From assembly GCF_004344915.1 (NCBI RefSeq), contig NZ_SKFG01000011.1, forward strand, positions 1 to 64,000: a stretch of 64,000 nucleotides of DNA. Reading direction: 5' to 3'. Of this stretch, positions 18,132 through 27,042 are shown in pieces. Source of the stretch: Paenibacillus albiflavus (GTDB lineage Bacteria; Bacillota; Bacilli; Paenibacillales; NBRC-103111). Position 1 is the stretch's first letter. Each line of letters begins with the position of its first letter. The notes beneath the pieces were generated by a model. It did not search any database and was not told the DNA's origin. It saw only the letters and a program-made list of their open reading frames with translations. Position numbers and translations under genes: made by a program.

Positions 18132-18398
18132 GCGCTCGCTGTGTGCGAACGGTAAAAAATTACCTAACATCGGAAACAAATTACCGAAAAAGCACCTCAA
18201 GTTGCCGCATCGCGCTCGGCAACACGGTTAGAGGGTGCTCGCAGAGTGCGAACGGTAAAAAATTACCTAACATCGGAAACAAATTACCGAAAAAACACCC
18301 CAAGTTGCCGCATCGTGCTCGGCAGCAAGGTTGGAGGGTGCTCGCAGAGTGCGAACGGTAAAAAATTACCTAACATCGGAAACAAATTACCGAAAAAA
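18132..18398. repeat. 103-bp tandem repeat array 1, about 2.6 units
   Basis: The core (GCGAACGGTAAAAAATTACC, then ATCGGAAACAAATTACCG) recurs at about 18144, 18247 and 18350, an exact 103-bp period. Each unit pairs a short AT-rich part containing the small hairpin GGTAA/TTACC with a GC-rich part (GTTGCCGCATCG, then GGTGCTCGCAG). The same unit forms a second array at 38.6-39.3 kb. The array lies between the 3' ends of convergent genes. The period is not a multiple of three, so frames across it are not coding. Confidence 0.9.
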
Positions 18399-18415
18399 GC
18401 TTTTCTAAATAAGCC

Positions 18416-18451
18416 AAAGACCAGCATTCTAAGTGAAGAATGCTGGTCTTT
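18416..18451. terminator. Strong bidirectional terminator hairpin
   Basis: Perfect 15-bp stem AAAGACCAGCATTCT / AGAATGCTGGTCTTT with a 6-nt loop, located between the convergent GAP1-like and hydrolase genes. U-rich stretches occur on both sides (the stem itself ends in TTT, then ACGCTTTTTT on the plus strand; AAAGC/TTTT on the minus strand). Confidence 0.85.
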
Positions 18452-18475
18452 ACGCTTTTTTCTAGCAAAATCGAT

Positions 18476-20137
18476 TTATTTCTGCTTCAGCAGCCATTCA
18501 GCAATATCATCGATCACAGTTGCTGGAACGTTGCCAGGCGTGTAATATTCCGCACCTGTCGAAGGCATGTCAACGGATACAAAGAAGTGATTGAGCTTTG
18601 GATAAGATTTAAACGATACATCTTTACGAGTGCTTAATGCTTGTTTCCATCCTTCGTAATTACTCATGTTCACCTGGAAATCGTTCTCGCCTTGTAGAAT
18701 GAGAAGCGGAGCTGCTTGCTTCTTCGCAAGCTCGCCTGCATAGTAGTTTCTGAAATCCATCCACCAGTATAGACCCGGTATTGCTAACTGAGGCAGGTTC
18801 GACGTAGAGTATTGCGGATCATGGAGGATAGAGACGATCTGTTCCCATTGTGCTACCTGCTGCTTAGCCGACTCTATGACTTCCTTAGGCTGTCCTGCTT
18901 TAATTAAACGATCAATAGCTTCGTTATTTTGGTCAATAGAAACATTCTCAAGCGGTTTGCTTGGTCCCGCCATAACTACTGCACCTGCTAGTGCTTTATT
19001 CTGATCCTGCTCGATGATTTGCGGAACGAGCATGCCACCTTGGCTATGTCCGATGACGAATACGTGTTTTTGATCAATGCGTTTGTCGTTATGCAGTAAT
19101 TTGACCGCTTGGAAAACATCATCAATAGATTCATTCTTAACTGTATATTTAGGGATTAGTGCAGCACTAAGGGAATTCACAAATGTCTGTTTATCATAGC
19201 GAAGAACAGCTATTCCTTTGTTAGCTAGCCCAACTGCCAAGTCACGGAATGTCTTGTATCCGCCAACAGCTTCATCACGGTCAGACGGACCGGAGCCATG
19301 CACCAAAATTACAGTTGGGAATGGTCCATCGCCTTTAGGCAGCGTCAATGTTCCTGCTACGGCTGTCAAACCTTCGCCAACGACAACCTCTTCTTCTGTA
19401 TAATTATCGGCATTGTCATAGCTTGGTTTGTGATAAGTGCTTGGAGGTGTTGCAACTGTAAAACGGATATCGCTGATCTTATTTGATTGATCATAGCGAA
19501 TATCAACTTGTATAGGAGTTGATTTTTCCGTCATGTAAGTAAGGTGTGCAATGTTATGTAGTTTGTTTTTCTCCACTTGGACTTCTAATAGGTCTGTCAC
19601 ATTACCATAGGGTGATGCAGCTAAATTGAATAGAACGGGCATCATCGTATCTGGTATAAGCTGTTGCAGATTATCATTCATCAGGGCTCTTGCTTCTGTA
19701 AATTTATTATTGGATACGAGCTGCATATAATAGCTTCCAAGTGATGCAGTATCGGTAGGGTCAATCGTTAATCCATTAGCTGCATTCCAATCGAGCTGTA
19801 CTTGAAGCGCTTCTTCTATGATTTCAAGCGGAATGATTGTAGAACCATCAACGGTAGTCACTTTATTGTTCAAAATGACCTCCTTGCCATTGACGATTGC
19901 GTGATCATTACCGATCGTAACCGTGAATTGAAGCCCCCCACGATTAACCGTTACTTGCTGCTTAGCCTCATCCCATGTCACCTTAGCTCCAATCGATTCA
20001 GCGATTGAACGTAATGGAGCTTGCGTATTTGCATTTGTGCTTTCAGCCATCGCTTGCACAGGCATGGCAAGTGCTAATGTTAGCATCGAACCTGCGATAA
20101 GCGTTTTGAAACTTTTAGTAGGCAATAATTTGATCAT
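18476..20137 (-). CDS. Exported alpha/beta hydrolase with copper-amine-oxidase-like N-terminal domain
   Basis: Signal peptide to about residue 31 (ALAMPVQAMA), then a stalk domain of the copper amine oxidase N-terminal type (about 40-125; RSIAESIGAKVTWDE, STIIPLEIIEEAL), a DUF3887-like segment (about 130-240), and a serine hydrolase domain (about 255-553). Catalytic candidates: Ser in VIGHSQGG, Asp in LQGENDFQV, His in YPKLNHFF; the oxyanion-hole motif is VHGSGPSDRD. It is probably a secreted esterase or peptidase-like hydrolase of unknown substrate. ATG follows GGAGAGAAATTTC. It is downstream of the 335-residue hydrolase and regulator genes on the same strand, separated by a structured repeat. 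Confidence 0.85.
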   Translation of the reverse strand: MIKLLPTKSFKTLIAGSMLTLALAMPVQAMAESTNANTQAPLRSIAESIGAKVTWDEAKQQVTVNRGGLQFTVTIGNDHAIVNGKEVILNNKVTTVDGSTIIPLEIIEEALQVQLDWNAANGLTIDPTDTASLGSYYMQLVSNNKFTEARALMNDNLQQLIPDTMMPVLFNLAASPYGNVTDLLEVQVEKNKLHNIAHLTYMTEKSTPIQVDIRYDQSNKISDIRFTVATPPSTYHKPSYDNADNYTEEEVVVGEGLTAVAGTLTLPKGDGPFPTVILVHGSGPSDRDEAVGGYKTFRDLAVGLANKGIAVLRYDKQTFVNSLSAALIPKYTVKNESIDDVFQAVKLLHNDKRIDQKHVFVIGHSQGGMLVPQIIEQDQNKALAGAVVMAGPSKPLENVSIDQNNEAIDRLIKAGQPKEVIESAKQQVAQWEQIVSILHDPQYSTSNLPQLAIPGLYWWMDFRNYYAGELAKKQAAPLLILQGENDFQVNMSNYEGWKQALSTRKDVSFKSYPKLNHFFVSVDMPSTGAEYYTPGNVPATVIDDIAEWLLKQK

Positions 20138-20172
20138 GAAATTTCTCTCCTTCTATATGAATTGCTTCATGA

Positions 20173-20265
20173 TATAGAATTTATAGCTTTCAGCCCATAA
20201 ATTCTAAGTATCACCTGAAGAAACGCATCCGTCTTATAAAGACGGTCAAACTGTTTCTTCTTGTT
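20173..20265 (+). repeat. Interspersed structured repeat, copy 1
   Basis: One of four copies (others near 32110, 34506 and 51226). Two hairpins: TAGAATTTAT/ATAAATTCTA (perfect, 12-nt loop), then GAAAC enclosing CCGTC/GACGG and closing with GTTTC, followed by TTCTTGT. Here it lies against the transcription direction of the flanking genes, and its end overlaps the last codons of the upstream hydrolase. Confidence 0.85.
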
Positions 20266-21244
20266 CGAAAGTTGATTCCGAATGAAGCTGCTTGTGAAGC
20301 CATGATTCGAGAAGTGGGAGTAGTTCTTGATGTAAGGGACTGCCGATTAGCTGTTGATATTCCTGCTGCAGCTTAAGCATCGTATGTGTGCTTGTATATC
20401 GGCAGAGAAGATGATTCATTTCGGGAATAATATGTGTCTCTACTGGCCCTTTAACAAGATCGGCGATGATATGCACATGCTGTGGATTAACCTGAATGTC
20501 GCGATCACCTGTTATGGCAAGTACAGGGCAAGTCATTTGCGGTAAATAATCCAGCACACTCGTTGCATAGTGTTCGCGATACCACTTGGCATTGATCGTA
20601 GCAGGACCTAGCTTGATCGTATCCTCCGTAGAAGCAAGGATTTGCTGTATCGTAGCCTCATTACGTTTGCGCGCTTTAGGAATTAACCGCAATAAACGCA
20701 TGAGGAAGCCCTTGAAGCCTTTGGTTGCCTCTAGTTCATCCAGTACTTGCTCCGCTTGGCAAGTCAGCATAACCTTCCCCGTATCGGCGAATCCAGCAAG
20801 CATGATCGCCCCAGCAATCCTGTTGCGTGATGCCAATATGGCAGTAAAAATCGCACCTTCACTATGACCTAGAACAAATACGTTCTCGGGATCACAGTTA
20901 GGATGGGATTTTAAATATTGCAGACAAGCTTCGGCATCGTCTACTAAGTCCCATAACCCAGCTGCGTTAAAATCACCCTCGCTTTTATGTGTTCCCCTCT
21001 TGTCGTAACGAAGTGTTACAAAGCCTAGGGATATGAGGAAATTGGATAGATTATGATAAATATTCGCATCGATCCCACCACTGTTACCGTTGCGGTCACT
21101 TGATCCAGAGCCTGCAATAAGCAATATGGCCGGATGTTTAGCAGCAGCATCAGAATGAGGTGGTACAGGGATGGCGATTGTACCTGCGAGCTTGCCGTCT
21201 GGCGCTTCAATCGTCACATCTGTTTCGTGAATGTCATATTTCAT
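20246..21244 (-). CDS. Cytoplasmic alpha/beta hydrolase
   Basis: About 332 residues without signal peptide. Serine hydrolase motifs: LIAGSGSSDRNGN (oxyanion region), LGHSEGA (nucleophile elbow), ITGDRDIQV (acid) and PEMNHLL (His). It is related in the catalytic domain to the exported hydrolase downstream. Three in-frame ATGs occur at 21253, 21250 and 21244; the last has the best spacing (9 nt) from GTAGGAG, so I chose it. The last six codons and the stop (EQEETV) lie inside a structured repeat copy. It follows the HTH regulator gene by 33 nt and is probably controlled by it. Substrate unknown. Confidence 0.8.
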   Translation of the reverse strand: MKYDIHETDVTIEAPDGKLAGTIAIPVPPHSDAAAKHPAILLIAGSGSSDRNGNSGGIDANIYHNLSNFLISLGFVTLRYDKRGTHKSEGDFNAAGLWDLVDDAEACLQYLKSHPNCDPENVFVLGHSEGAIFTAILASRNRIAGAIMLAGFADTGKVMLTCQAEQVLDELEATKGFKGFLMRLLRLIPKARKRNEATIQQILASTEDTIKLGPATINAKWYREHYATSVLDYLPQMTCPVLAITGDRDIQVNPQHVHIIADLVKGPVETHIIPEMNHLLCRYTSTHTMLKLQQEYQQLIGSPLHQELLPLLESWLHKQLHSESTFEQEETV

Positions 21245-21277
21245 ATACATCATCTCCTACAAAATTAAGTTACTATG

Positions 21278-21832
21278 TTACTGTTCTTGCGTTTCATTCG
21301 TTTCTCTACCCGGCATAAGGATGGTAGAAATCGTTCGTCTTTGTCTTTCTGGAGATGGCTCATGCCGAGCTGCTTCTTGAAAAGCTTCTCCAATTCTCAT
21401 ATATAACTGTTGTAATTCTTTATCCGTTAAATAGAAGCTTGCTTGTCTGAAGCCGATCCCATCTTTATAAGGATCAATTTCCCCTTTGCGTTTGGTGTAA
21501 GCCTCGAAGTCATCGATTAGCATCGCAACGAAAAGCATGAACTGCTGCATCATCGATTCTCTAGTCTCCTCATCGCTTGTGCTCGAAGTGCTTAATCCAC
21601 CCTTAGCAAGGGAATAGACCTTCTCGACAGTTCCTCGAACCTGATTCTGTTTAACAACCGTTAGCATATTGCCTTGGACCAGTTGATTGACATGTCGATA
21701 AAGAGTAGCTTGCGGGACATCCTTCAAATATTCAGCAACCTGTGCAATGGTAAGCTCGGGACGGGTAGCGAATATCTGAACAATACGTAAACGTATAGGA
21801 TGAAGAAGTAAATCAGCTTTGGAGTGTTTCAT
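21278..21832 (-). CDS. Winged-helix transcriptional regulator
   Basis: The N-terminal 80 residues form an ArsR-like winged helix (HPIRLRIVQIFATRPELTIA, then QATLYRHVNQLVQGNML). The C-terminal half is helical (MMQQFMLFVAMLIDDFEAYT) and probably serves dimerisation or ligand binding. No metal-binding cysteines are seen. ATG follows AAAGAGGT on the minus strand. It heads a minus-strand unit with two hydrolases. A nested palindrome at 21896-21929, 64 nt upstream of the start, is a candidate operator for self-regulation. Confidence 0.8.
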   Translation of the reverse strand: MKHSKADLLLHPIRLRIVQIFATRPELTIAQVAEYLKDVPQATLYRHVNQLVQGNMLTVVKQNQVRGTVEKVYSLAKGGLSTSSTSDEETRESMMQQFMLFVAMLIDDFEAYTKRKGEIDPYKDGIGFRQASFYLTDKELQQLYMRIGEAFQEAARHEPSPERQRRTISTILMPGRETNETQEQ

Positions 21833-21895
21833 CAGGTTGACCTCTTTCCTATGTTTAAAAAATGATCCTCGTAAGCTAGATTCATTATTTTATAA

Positions 21896-21929
21896 GTTGA
21901 TTATATTATCAATAATGATAACAATCAAC
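21896..21929. promoter_or_regulatory. Candidate operator palindrome of the HTH regulator
   Basis: Nested inverted repeats: outer GTTGATT/AATCAAC (21896-21902 and 21923-21929) and inner TTATCA/TGATAA separated by ATAA (21906-21921). It lies between the regulator gene and the nuo promoter, so a bound regulator could affect either. Confidence 0.5.
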
Positions 21930-21977
21930 TCGAAATTGTTTAAACAAAAAAATAAATGTAAATTTTGAATCTATTCC

Positions 21978-22006
21978 TTATCGTAAATTGGAAGGTGTGC
22001 TATAAT
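21978..22006 (+). promoter_or_regulatory. Candidate promoter of the nuo operon
   Basis: TATAAT at 22001-22006 with a weak -35 (TTATCG, 21978-21983) at 17-nt spacing, about 65 nt upstream of the nuoA start. The -10 matches the SigA consensus fully; the -35 is poor. Confidence 0.5.
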
Positions 22007-22070
22007 TATTTAGTGATAATTGCCATAATACTGTTGTCATGTCGAAAGAAATGGAGGCGGTTACAAACCA

Positions 22071-22436
22071 ATGTATACCAATCATTACATTGTTGTCGCA
22101 ATTTTCGTAGTATTGTCGATTATACTGGCACTGGCTGCATTTGTACTGGGGAGAATTCTGCGTCCGTACAAACCTAGTGATCCCAAGTATACGACTTACG
22201 AAAGCGGTAACGAGCCGGTAGGCGAAGGACAGATACGATTCAACATTAGGTATTATTTATTTGCCTTGATGTTCGTTATCTTTGATGTGGAAACTGTTTT
22301 CCTGTACCCATGGGCGGTAGCATACAATAAGCTAGGGCTTTTTGCGCTTGTGGAAATGTGCATTTTTGTCGTTTTACTGGCAGTTGGCCTACTATACGCA
22401 TGGAAAAAGAAGGTGCTTGAATGGAACTCAGTTTAG
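22071..22436 (+). CDS. nuoA: NADH-quinone oxidoreductase subunit A
   Basis: 121-residue membrane subunit at the interface of the hydrophilic and membrane arms of complex I. Three membrane helices are visible (about 8-30, 62-82, 90-112) along with the family signature [14 protein letters not shown] in the loop, and [18 protein letters not shown] follows GGAGGCGG. First gene of an 11-gene operon; its end overlaps nuoB by 16 nt in another frame. Confidence 0.95.
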   Translation: MYTNHYIVVAIFVVLSIILALAAFVLGRILRPYKPSDPKYTTYESGNEPVGEGQIRFNIRYYLFALMFVIFDVETVFLYPWAVAYNKLGLFALVEMCIFVVLLAVGLLYAWKKKVLEWNSV

Positions 22437-22939
22437 ATCAAATTACTCCTGAGCAGAAACAGGAGCTAGACCGCAATGTATTCATGACAACGCTTGAGCA
22501 GGTTAAGGCATGGGCAAGAAGCAATTCGCTCTGGCCATTAACGTTCGGGCTTGCTTGCTGTGCCATCGAAATGATGAATACAGGTGCTTCTCATTACGAT
22601 TTAGACCGATTTGGCGTTATTTTCCGTACGTCTCCTCGTCAGTCGGATGTGATGATTGTGGCAGGAACCGTTACGAAAAAAATGGCGCCTTTGCTTCGTC
22701 GTCTCTATGACCAAATGCCTGAGCCTAAATGGGTCATCGCTATGGGATCATGCGCAACGGCAGGCGGACCTTATGTGAAATCATATGCTGTCGTCAAAGG
22801 TGTAGATCAGGTTGTACCTGTTGATGTTTATATCCCGGGCTGCCCACCAAATCCTGCGGCGCTCATTTATGGAATCAACAAGCTGCAAGAGAAAATTCGC
22901 TATGAAGCAAAGACTGGGAAGCGGGTGACAGGATCGTGA
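22421..22939 (+). CDS. nuoB: NADH-quinone oxidoreductase subunit B
   Basis: 172-residue subunit carrying the terminal N2 iron-sulfur cluster near the quinone site. Cluster ligands are recognisable: the tandem Cys of [11 protein letters not shown], Cys of [10 protein letters not shown], and Cys of YIPGCPPNP. The start overlaps the nuoA end, and the stop overlaps the nuoC GTG (GTGA). Length is normal for the family. Cytoplasmic, membrane-associated. Confidence 0.95.
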   Translation: MELSLDQITPEQKQELDRNVFMTTLEQVKAWARSNSLWPLTFGLACCAIEMMNTGASHYDLDRFGVIFRTSPRQSDVMIVAGTVTKKMAPLLRRLYDQMPEPKWVIAMGSCATAGGPYVKSYAVVKGVDQVVPVDVYIPGCPPNPAALIYGINKLQEKIRYEAKTGKRVTGS

Positions 22940-23616
22940 GCGAAGAGAATAAGCCTGTAGAGCCTGAGCAATCAGGAGCACCAGCAGAAGCAGAAGCTGC
23001 TAAGCCAGCGGAACCTGTTGCCGAGCCGAAGCAGCCTGCAGAAGCAGCAGCTGAGACCGCTAAGCCTAAGCCGGAGCGGCCTGCAAGACCAGAGCGTCCT
23101 GCCAAGGAGGCTGCGGAAGAAGCACCTGCTGCACCATCTCCGAACCAGCCATTACTTGATCAGCTAGTTCGTATTCTTAATAGCGAAGTGGCGGAGAACG
23201 CAGTCACTGCTTCATCGATTAACGAAGCCAATGATCATTTGCCAACTGTCGTCATAGCAAGTGAGCACTGGGCAAATGCAGCACGTGTGATGCGGGATCA
23301 TCCTGAGCTGAACTGCAACTACTTGCGTAATATGTCGGGGGTCGATCAGGAAACACATCTAGAAGCCGTCTATAATCTAATTTCACTTTCGACTCGAGTC
23401 AATTATTGTGTAAGAGTGATTACCGATCGCGAAGCGCCTTCAATCCCATCAATCACACATTTGTGGGAAGGCGCCAATTGGAATGAACGTGAAATATTTG
23501 ATTTGCTAGGTATTGATTTTCCTGGGCATCCGAATATGACGCGGATTATGCTAGCAGATGATTGGGTCGGACACCCGCTGCGTAAAGATTATGAACCGCT
23601 AGACCCGGAGGTGTAG
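22936..23616 (+). CDS. nuoC: NADH-quinone oxidoreductase subunit C with Ala/Pro/Glu-rich extension
   Basis: The C-terminal 150 residues are a 30-kDa-subunit (NuoC) domain; the signature region is [20 protein letters not shown] followed by [14 protein letters not shown]. The first 70 residues are low complexity (Ala, Pro, Glu, Lys: [16 protein letters not shown]), a disordered extension not needed for the core fold. GTG start overlaps the nuoB stop by four nt. It binds NuoD and NuoB in the connecting arm. Confidence 0.9.
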   Translation: MSEENKPVEPEQSGAPAEAEAAKPAEPVAEPKQPAEAAAETAKPKPERPARPERPAKEAAEEAPAAPSPNQPLLDQLVRILNSEVAENAVTASSINEANDHLPTVVIASEHWANAARVMRDHPELNCNYLRNMSGVDQETHLEAVYNLISLSTRVNYCVRVITDREAPSIPSITHLWEGANWNEREIFDLLGIDFPGHPNMTRIMLADDWVGHPLRKDYEPLDPEV

Positions 23617-23619
23617 CTC

Positions 23620-24717
23620 TTGTTACGGACAGAAGAACTGTTGCTGAATGTCGGCCCACAGCATCCGAGTACACACGGCGTATTTCGCGTCATCGTTAAA
23701 CTCGATGGAGAAGTAATTCGTGAGGCAATTCCTGTTATGGGCTATTTGCACCGAGGTACTGAGAAGCTGGCTGAGAACTTAAATTATACTCAAATCATTC
23801 CATATACCGACCGCATGGATTATGTATCTGCTATGACGAACAACTACGTGCTTGTGAACGCAGTTGAGAAGCTGATGGGATTACAGGTTCCTGAGAAAGC
23901 GGAGTATTTGCGTGTCATCGTAATGGAATTGCAGCGCGTTGTCTCTCACCTTGTATGGTGGGGAACCTACTTGCTAGATATTGGCGCACAGAGCCCATTC
24001 TTATTTGCTTTTGTTGAACGCGAGAAAGTTATTGATATGTTCACAGAGCTATGCGGTGCGCGACTTACATACAATTATATGCGTGTTGGCGGCGTGAAGT
24101 GGGATGCCCCAGACGGCTGGATCCAGAAAGTAAAAGATTTTGTCCCACATATGTATAGCAAGTTGGAAGAGTTCGATAAGCTAGTTTCGGGCAACGAGAT
24201 TTTCTTATCACGGATTAAGGGTGTCGGCAAGTACGACGCACAAACAGCGATTAACTACAGCTTGAGCGGTGCGAACTTAAGATGCACAGGTGTCAAATGG
24301 GATCTTCGCAAAGATCAGCCGTATTCGATCTATGATCGCTTCCAGTTTGACGTGCCTGTAGGTCAGAATGGCGATTGCTATGATCGTTATGTAGTGCGGA
24401 TGGAAGAGATGCGCCAATCCCTGCGTATTTTGGAGCAGGCGCTCGAACAGTTCCCGCATCAAGGTGAGATTCTCAAAGCACCTCGCGCTATTAGACCACC
24501 AGCAGGAGAAGTATATGCAGGAATCGAGTCGCCGCGTGGCGAGATCGGCTGCTACATCGTCTCCAAAGGCAAAACCGAGCCATTCCGTCTAAAATTCCGC
24601 AGACCATCATTCGTGAATCTGCAAATCTTGCCTAAGCTGCTAGTAGGCGAAACAATGACGAACTTAATTACCATTCTCGGCGGTATCGATATTGTGCTTG
24701 GGGAGGTCGACGGTTAA
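23620..24717 (+). CDS. nuoD: NADH-quinone oxidoreductase subunit D
   Basis: 365-residue 49-kDa-type subunit forming the quinone pocket with NuoB. The N-terminal GPQHPSTHGVFR holds the conserved His of the quinone site; the family C-terminal region LVGETMTNLITILGGIDIVLGEVD is intact. TTG start at 23620 is placed by GGAGGTG seven nt upstream; it aligns with the usual family N-terminus. Stop overlaps the nuoH ATG (TAATG). Confidence 0.95.
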   Translation: MLRTEELLLNVGPQHPSTHGVFRVIVKLDGEVIREAIPVMGYLHRGTEKLAENLNYTQIIPYTDRMDYVSAMTNNYVLVNAVEKLMGLQVPEKAEYLRVIVMELQRVVSHLVWWGTYLLDIGAQSPFLFAFVEREKVIDMFTELCGARLTYNYMRVGGVKWDAPDGWIQKVKDFVPHMYSKLEEFDKLVSGNEIFLSRIKGVGKYDAQTAINYSLSGANLRCTGVKWDLRKDQPYSIYDRFQFDVPVGQNGDCYDRYVVRMEEMRQSLRILEQALEQFPHQGEILKAPRAIRPPAGEVYAGIESPRGEIGCYIVSKGKTEPFRLKFRRPSFVNLQILPKLLVGETMTNLITILGGIDIVLGEVDG

Positions 24718-25739
24718 TGCTCCATTTGCTAACAGAACAGCTCACGTGGACGAACTTTGCGATCTTCTGCGCAGTTGCTGTCGCGTTACTGTTATTCGTT
24801 CTGGTATGGGTTATGCTGGAAATTTATTTTGAACGCAAAATACTCGGTGCGATGCAATTCCGTATCGGACCGAACCGTGTTGGTCCGTTTGGTTTGCTGC
24901 AATCTGCTGCGGACGTATTCAAGCTTCTGATTAAAGAAGATACAATTCCACGGAAAGCGGAGAAACAGCTTTTCGTGTTCGCGCCGATTCTGACATTCCT
25001 GCCATCGTTCTCGATTATGGCGGTATTGCCGTATGCGGACGGATTTTTGCATGCGGATATCAATGTGGGTCTGCTGTATGCCTTATCTTTATCGGGTATT
25101 TCGACTGTCGGAATTATTCTTGCAGGCTGGTCATCCAATAATAAATACGCGTTAATCGGTGGGATGCGTTCTGCTGCCCAAATGATTTCGTATGAAATTC
25201 CAATCATCATTTCGGTTGTTGGCGTTGTCATGATGACGGGCTCGATGAATATCCGTTTGATCGTTGAAGGGCAAGCAGGTTATTTCTGGAACTGGAATTT
25301 TCTTCCTCAAATTATCGGCTTTGTTGTCTTCGTTATCGCTTCAGTATCCGAGCTGAATCGTACGCCATTTGACTTGCCCGAAGCTGAGTCTGAGCTTGTA
25401 GCAGGCTATCATGTCGAATATAGTGGATTCCGTTTTGCATTCTATATGCTTGCGGAGTATATTTACATGTTTGTTTTCTCAGCACTGATCGTACTCATCT
25501 TCTTGGGTGGATGGAATGCGCCATTCCCGCAGCTTGATTTTATCCCGGATGTCATTTGGTTCTTAATTAAAGTTTGCTGTATCATTTTCTTCCTGATCTG
25601 GCTACGTGCGACGTTACCGCGGGTACGACTCGATCAACTCATGGGATTAGGCTGGAAAGTGTTATTGCCGCTGTCGCTGCTTAACATTTTTGTAACAGCT
25701 GCTTACATGGGCATCAAATCCTGGATAATAGGGGGATAA
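24717..25739 (+). CDS. nuoH: NADH-quinone oxidoreductase subunit H
   Basis: 340-residue membrane subunit with about eight helices, joining the quinone pocket to the proton-pumping arm. Conserved segments: ERKILGAMQFRIGPNRVGP, KEDTIPRKAEK, SELNRTPFDLPEAESELVAG, and RATLPRVRLDQLMGLGWK. Starts within the stop of nuoD. Length is typical. Confidence 0.95.
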   Translation: MLHLLTEQLTWTNFAIFCAVAVALLLFVLVWVMLEIYFERKILGAMQFRIGPNRVGPFGLLQSAADVFKLLIKEDTIPRKAEKQLFVFAPILTFLPSFSIMAVLPYADGFLHADINVGLLYALSLSGISTVGIILAGWSSNNKYALIGGMRSAAQMISYEIPIIISVVGVVMMTGSMNIRLIVEGQAGYFWNWNFLPQIIGFVVFVIASVSELNRTPFDLPEAESELVAGYHVEYSGFRFAFYMLAEYIYMFVFSALIVLIFLGGWNAPFPQLDFIPDVIWFLIKVCCIIFFLIWLRATLPRVRLDQLMGLGWKVLLPLSLLNIFVTAAYMGIKSWIIGG

Positions 25740-25742
25740 CCG

Positions 25743-26195
25743 ATGAAGGGGCTTATTAAAGGTATGGGCGTTACGCTCAAAGCCTTTGGCACAAAGAAAG
25801 TAACTTACAAGTATCCTGAACAGCCGCTTAAGCTTCCGGATCGTTTCCGTGGCGTTCAGTATTTAGATGTAGATAAGTGCATCGTCTGTAACATGTGCGC
25901 CAAAATTTGTCCGACGGATTGTATTACGATCCAAGGCAAGCCAAATCCAGATCCCGAGAAGAAGGGTAAGGTACTGGAAACATTCGATCTTAATTTTGAA
26001 ATCTGCATTCTATGCGATTTATGTACAGAGGTATGTCCGACTGAAGCTATCGTGATGACGAATAATTTTGAGCTTAGCTCGTATTCACGCGACGATCTGT
26101 TCAAGAACATGCTGTGGCTTAACGACAATAACGAGAACGTGCGTAAAGAGAATACGCCAATCGTTGTGAAAGGAGACGACAGCAAGGATGCTTAG
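25743..26195 (+). CDS. nuoI: NADH-quinone oxidoreductase subunit I (2x 4Fe-4S)
   Basis: 150-residue ferredoxin-like subunit with two four-cysteine motifs, CIVCNMCAKICPTDC and CILCDLCTEVCPTEA, binding the N6a/N6b clusters. It passes electrons to NuoB. In a complex that lacks NuoEFG it would be the likely docking point for an outside electron donor such as a ferredoxin (inference). Overlaps nuoJ by 8 nt. Confidence 0.95.
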   Translation: MKGLIKGMGVTLKAFGTKKVTYKYPEQPLKLPDRFRGVQYLDVDKCIVCNMCAKICPTDCITIQGKPNPDPEKKGKVLETFDLNFEICILCDLCTEVCPTEAIVMTNNFELSSYSRDDLFKNMLWLNDNNENVRKENTPIVVKGDDSKDA

Positions 26196-26721
26196 TGGAC
26201 TTAGTGAATTTTTCTCAAGCGGTGCTAACTGGGTATTTCTATTGTTCGCAATGATGGCCATTGGCGGAGCGCTGTATATGATCTCGTTTACACGAGTTGT
26301 TCATATGCTGATGTCTGCTGCGTTAACCTTCATTTCGCTGGCGGGAATCTATTTCTTGCTAGAGGCGGAGTTTGTGGCTGTCGCGCAAATTCTCATTTAT
26401 GCAGGGGCCATTTCGATTCTGATGATTTTCGGCATTATGATGACGAATCACAGAAGTGGGGACGAAGGTCTAACGCCGCCGCTTCATACTGGATTGGCAT
26501 TCATTGTGGTATTAGCGTTCTTCGGCATTTTATTCTTTGCGATTCAGAACACACTCTTCCAAGCAGCGCCTCCGTTTGATCCAGGTAACGATAATACGCT
26601 TGAACTGGGTAAATTGTTCTTTAGCAAATATGTCATTCCATTCGAACTGATGTCTGTGCTCCTGACAGTTGCCTTTATTGGGGCAGTCATCATTGCGAAG
26701 AGGGAGGAGGGTGAAGCATGA
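26188..26721 (+). CDS. nuoJ: NADH-quinone oxidoreductase subunit J
   Basis: 177-residue membrane subunit with five helices. The conserved stretch [20 protein letters not shown], containing the central pi-bulge helix of the family, is intact. Overlaps nuoI by 8 nt and nuoK by 4 nt, so it is translationally coupled on both sides. Confidence 0.93.
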   Translation: MLSGLSEFFSSGANWVFLLFAMMAIGGALYMISFTRVVHMLMSAALTFISLAGIYFLLEAEFVAVAQILIYAGAISILMIFGIMMTNHRSGDEGLTPPLHTGLAFIVVLAFFGILFFAIQNTLFQAAPPFDPGNDNTLELGKLFFSKYVIPFELMSVLLTVAFIGAVIIAKREEGEA

Positions 26722-27029
26722 GCGGATCAATTACTCCTTACTTAATGCTTGCTGCCATTCTGTTCTGTATCGGTCTATTTGGTGCTTTGACCAAAAAGAA
26801 CGGTGTCGTCGTGCTGCTCTCAGTTGAGCTTATGCTGAATGCAGTGAATTTGAATCTTGTTGCATTTTCCAAATTCGGCGCGATCCCATCACTTACGGGT
26901 CAAATCTTCACCTTATTCAACATTTCAATTGCGGCTGTTGAGGTAGCGATCGGTATTGCGATTCTTATCTTGCTGTATCGCAATAAGGGAACTGCTGATG
27001 TCACAGAAATCGATTCAATGAAACGATAG
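26718..27029 (+). CDS. nuoK: NADH-quinone oxidoreductase subunit K
   Basis: 103-residue three-helix membrane subunit. The conserved acidic residues in helices two and three are visible in [14 protein letters not shown] and [14 protein letters not shown]. Starts four nt before the end of nuoJ, after GGAGGGTGAAGC; ends 13 nt before nuoL. Confidence 0.93.
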   Translation: MSGSITPYLMLAAILFCIGLFGALTKKNGVVVLLSVELMLNAVNLNLVAFSKFGAIPSLTGQIFTLFNISIAAVEVAIGIAILILLYRNKGTADVTEIDSMKR

Positions 27030-27042
27030 GAGGAAATAAAGC

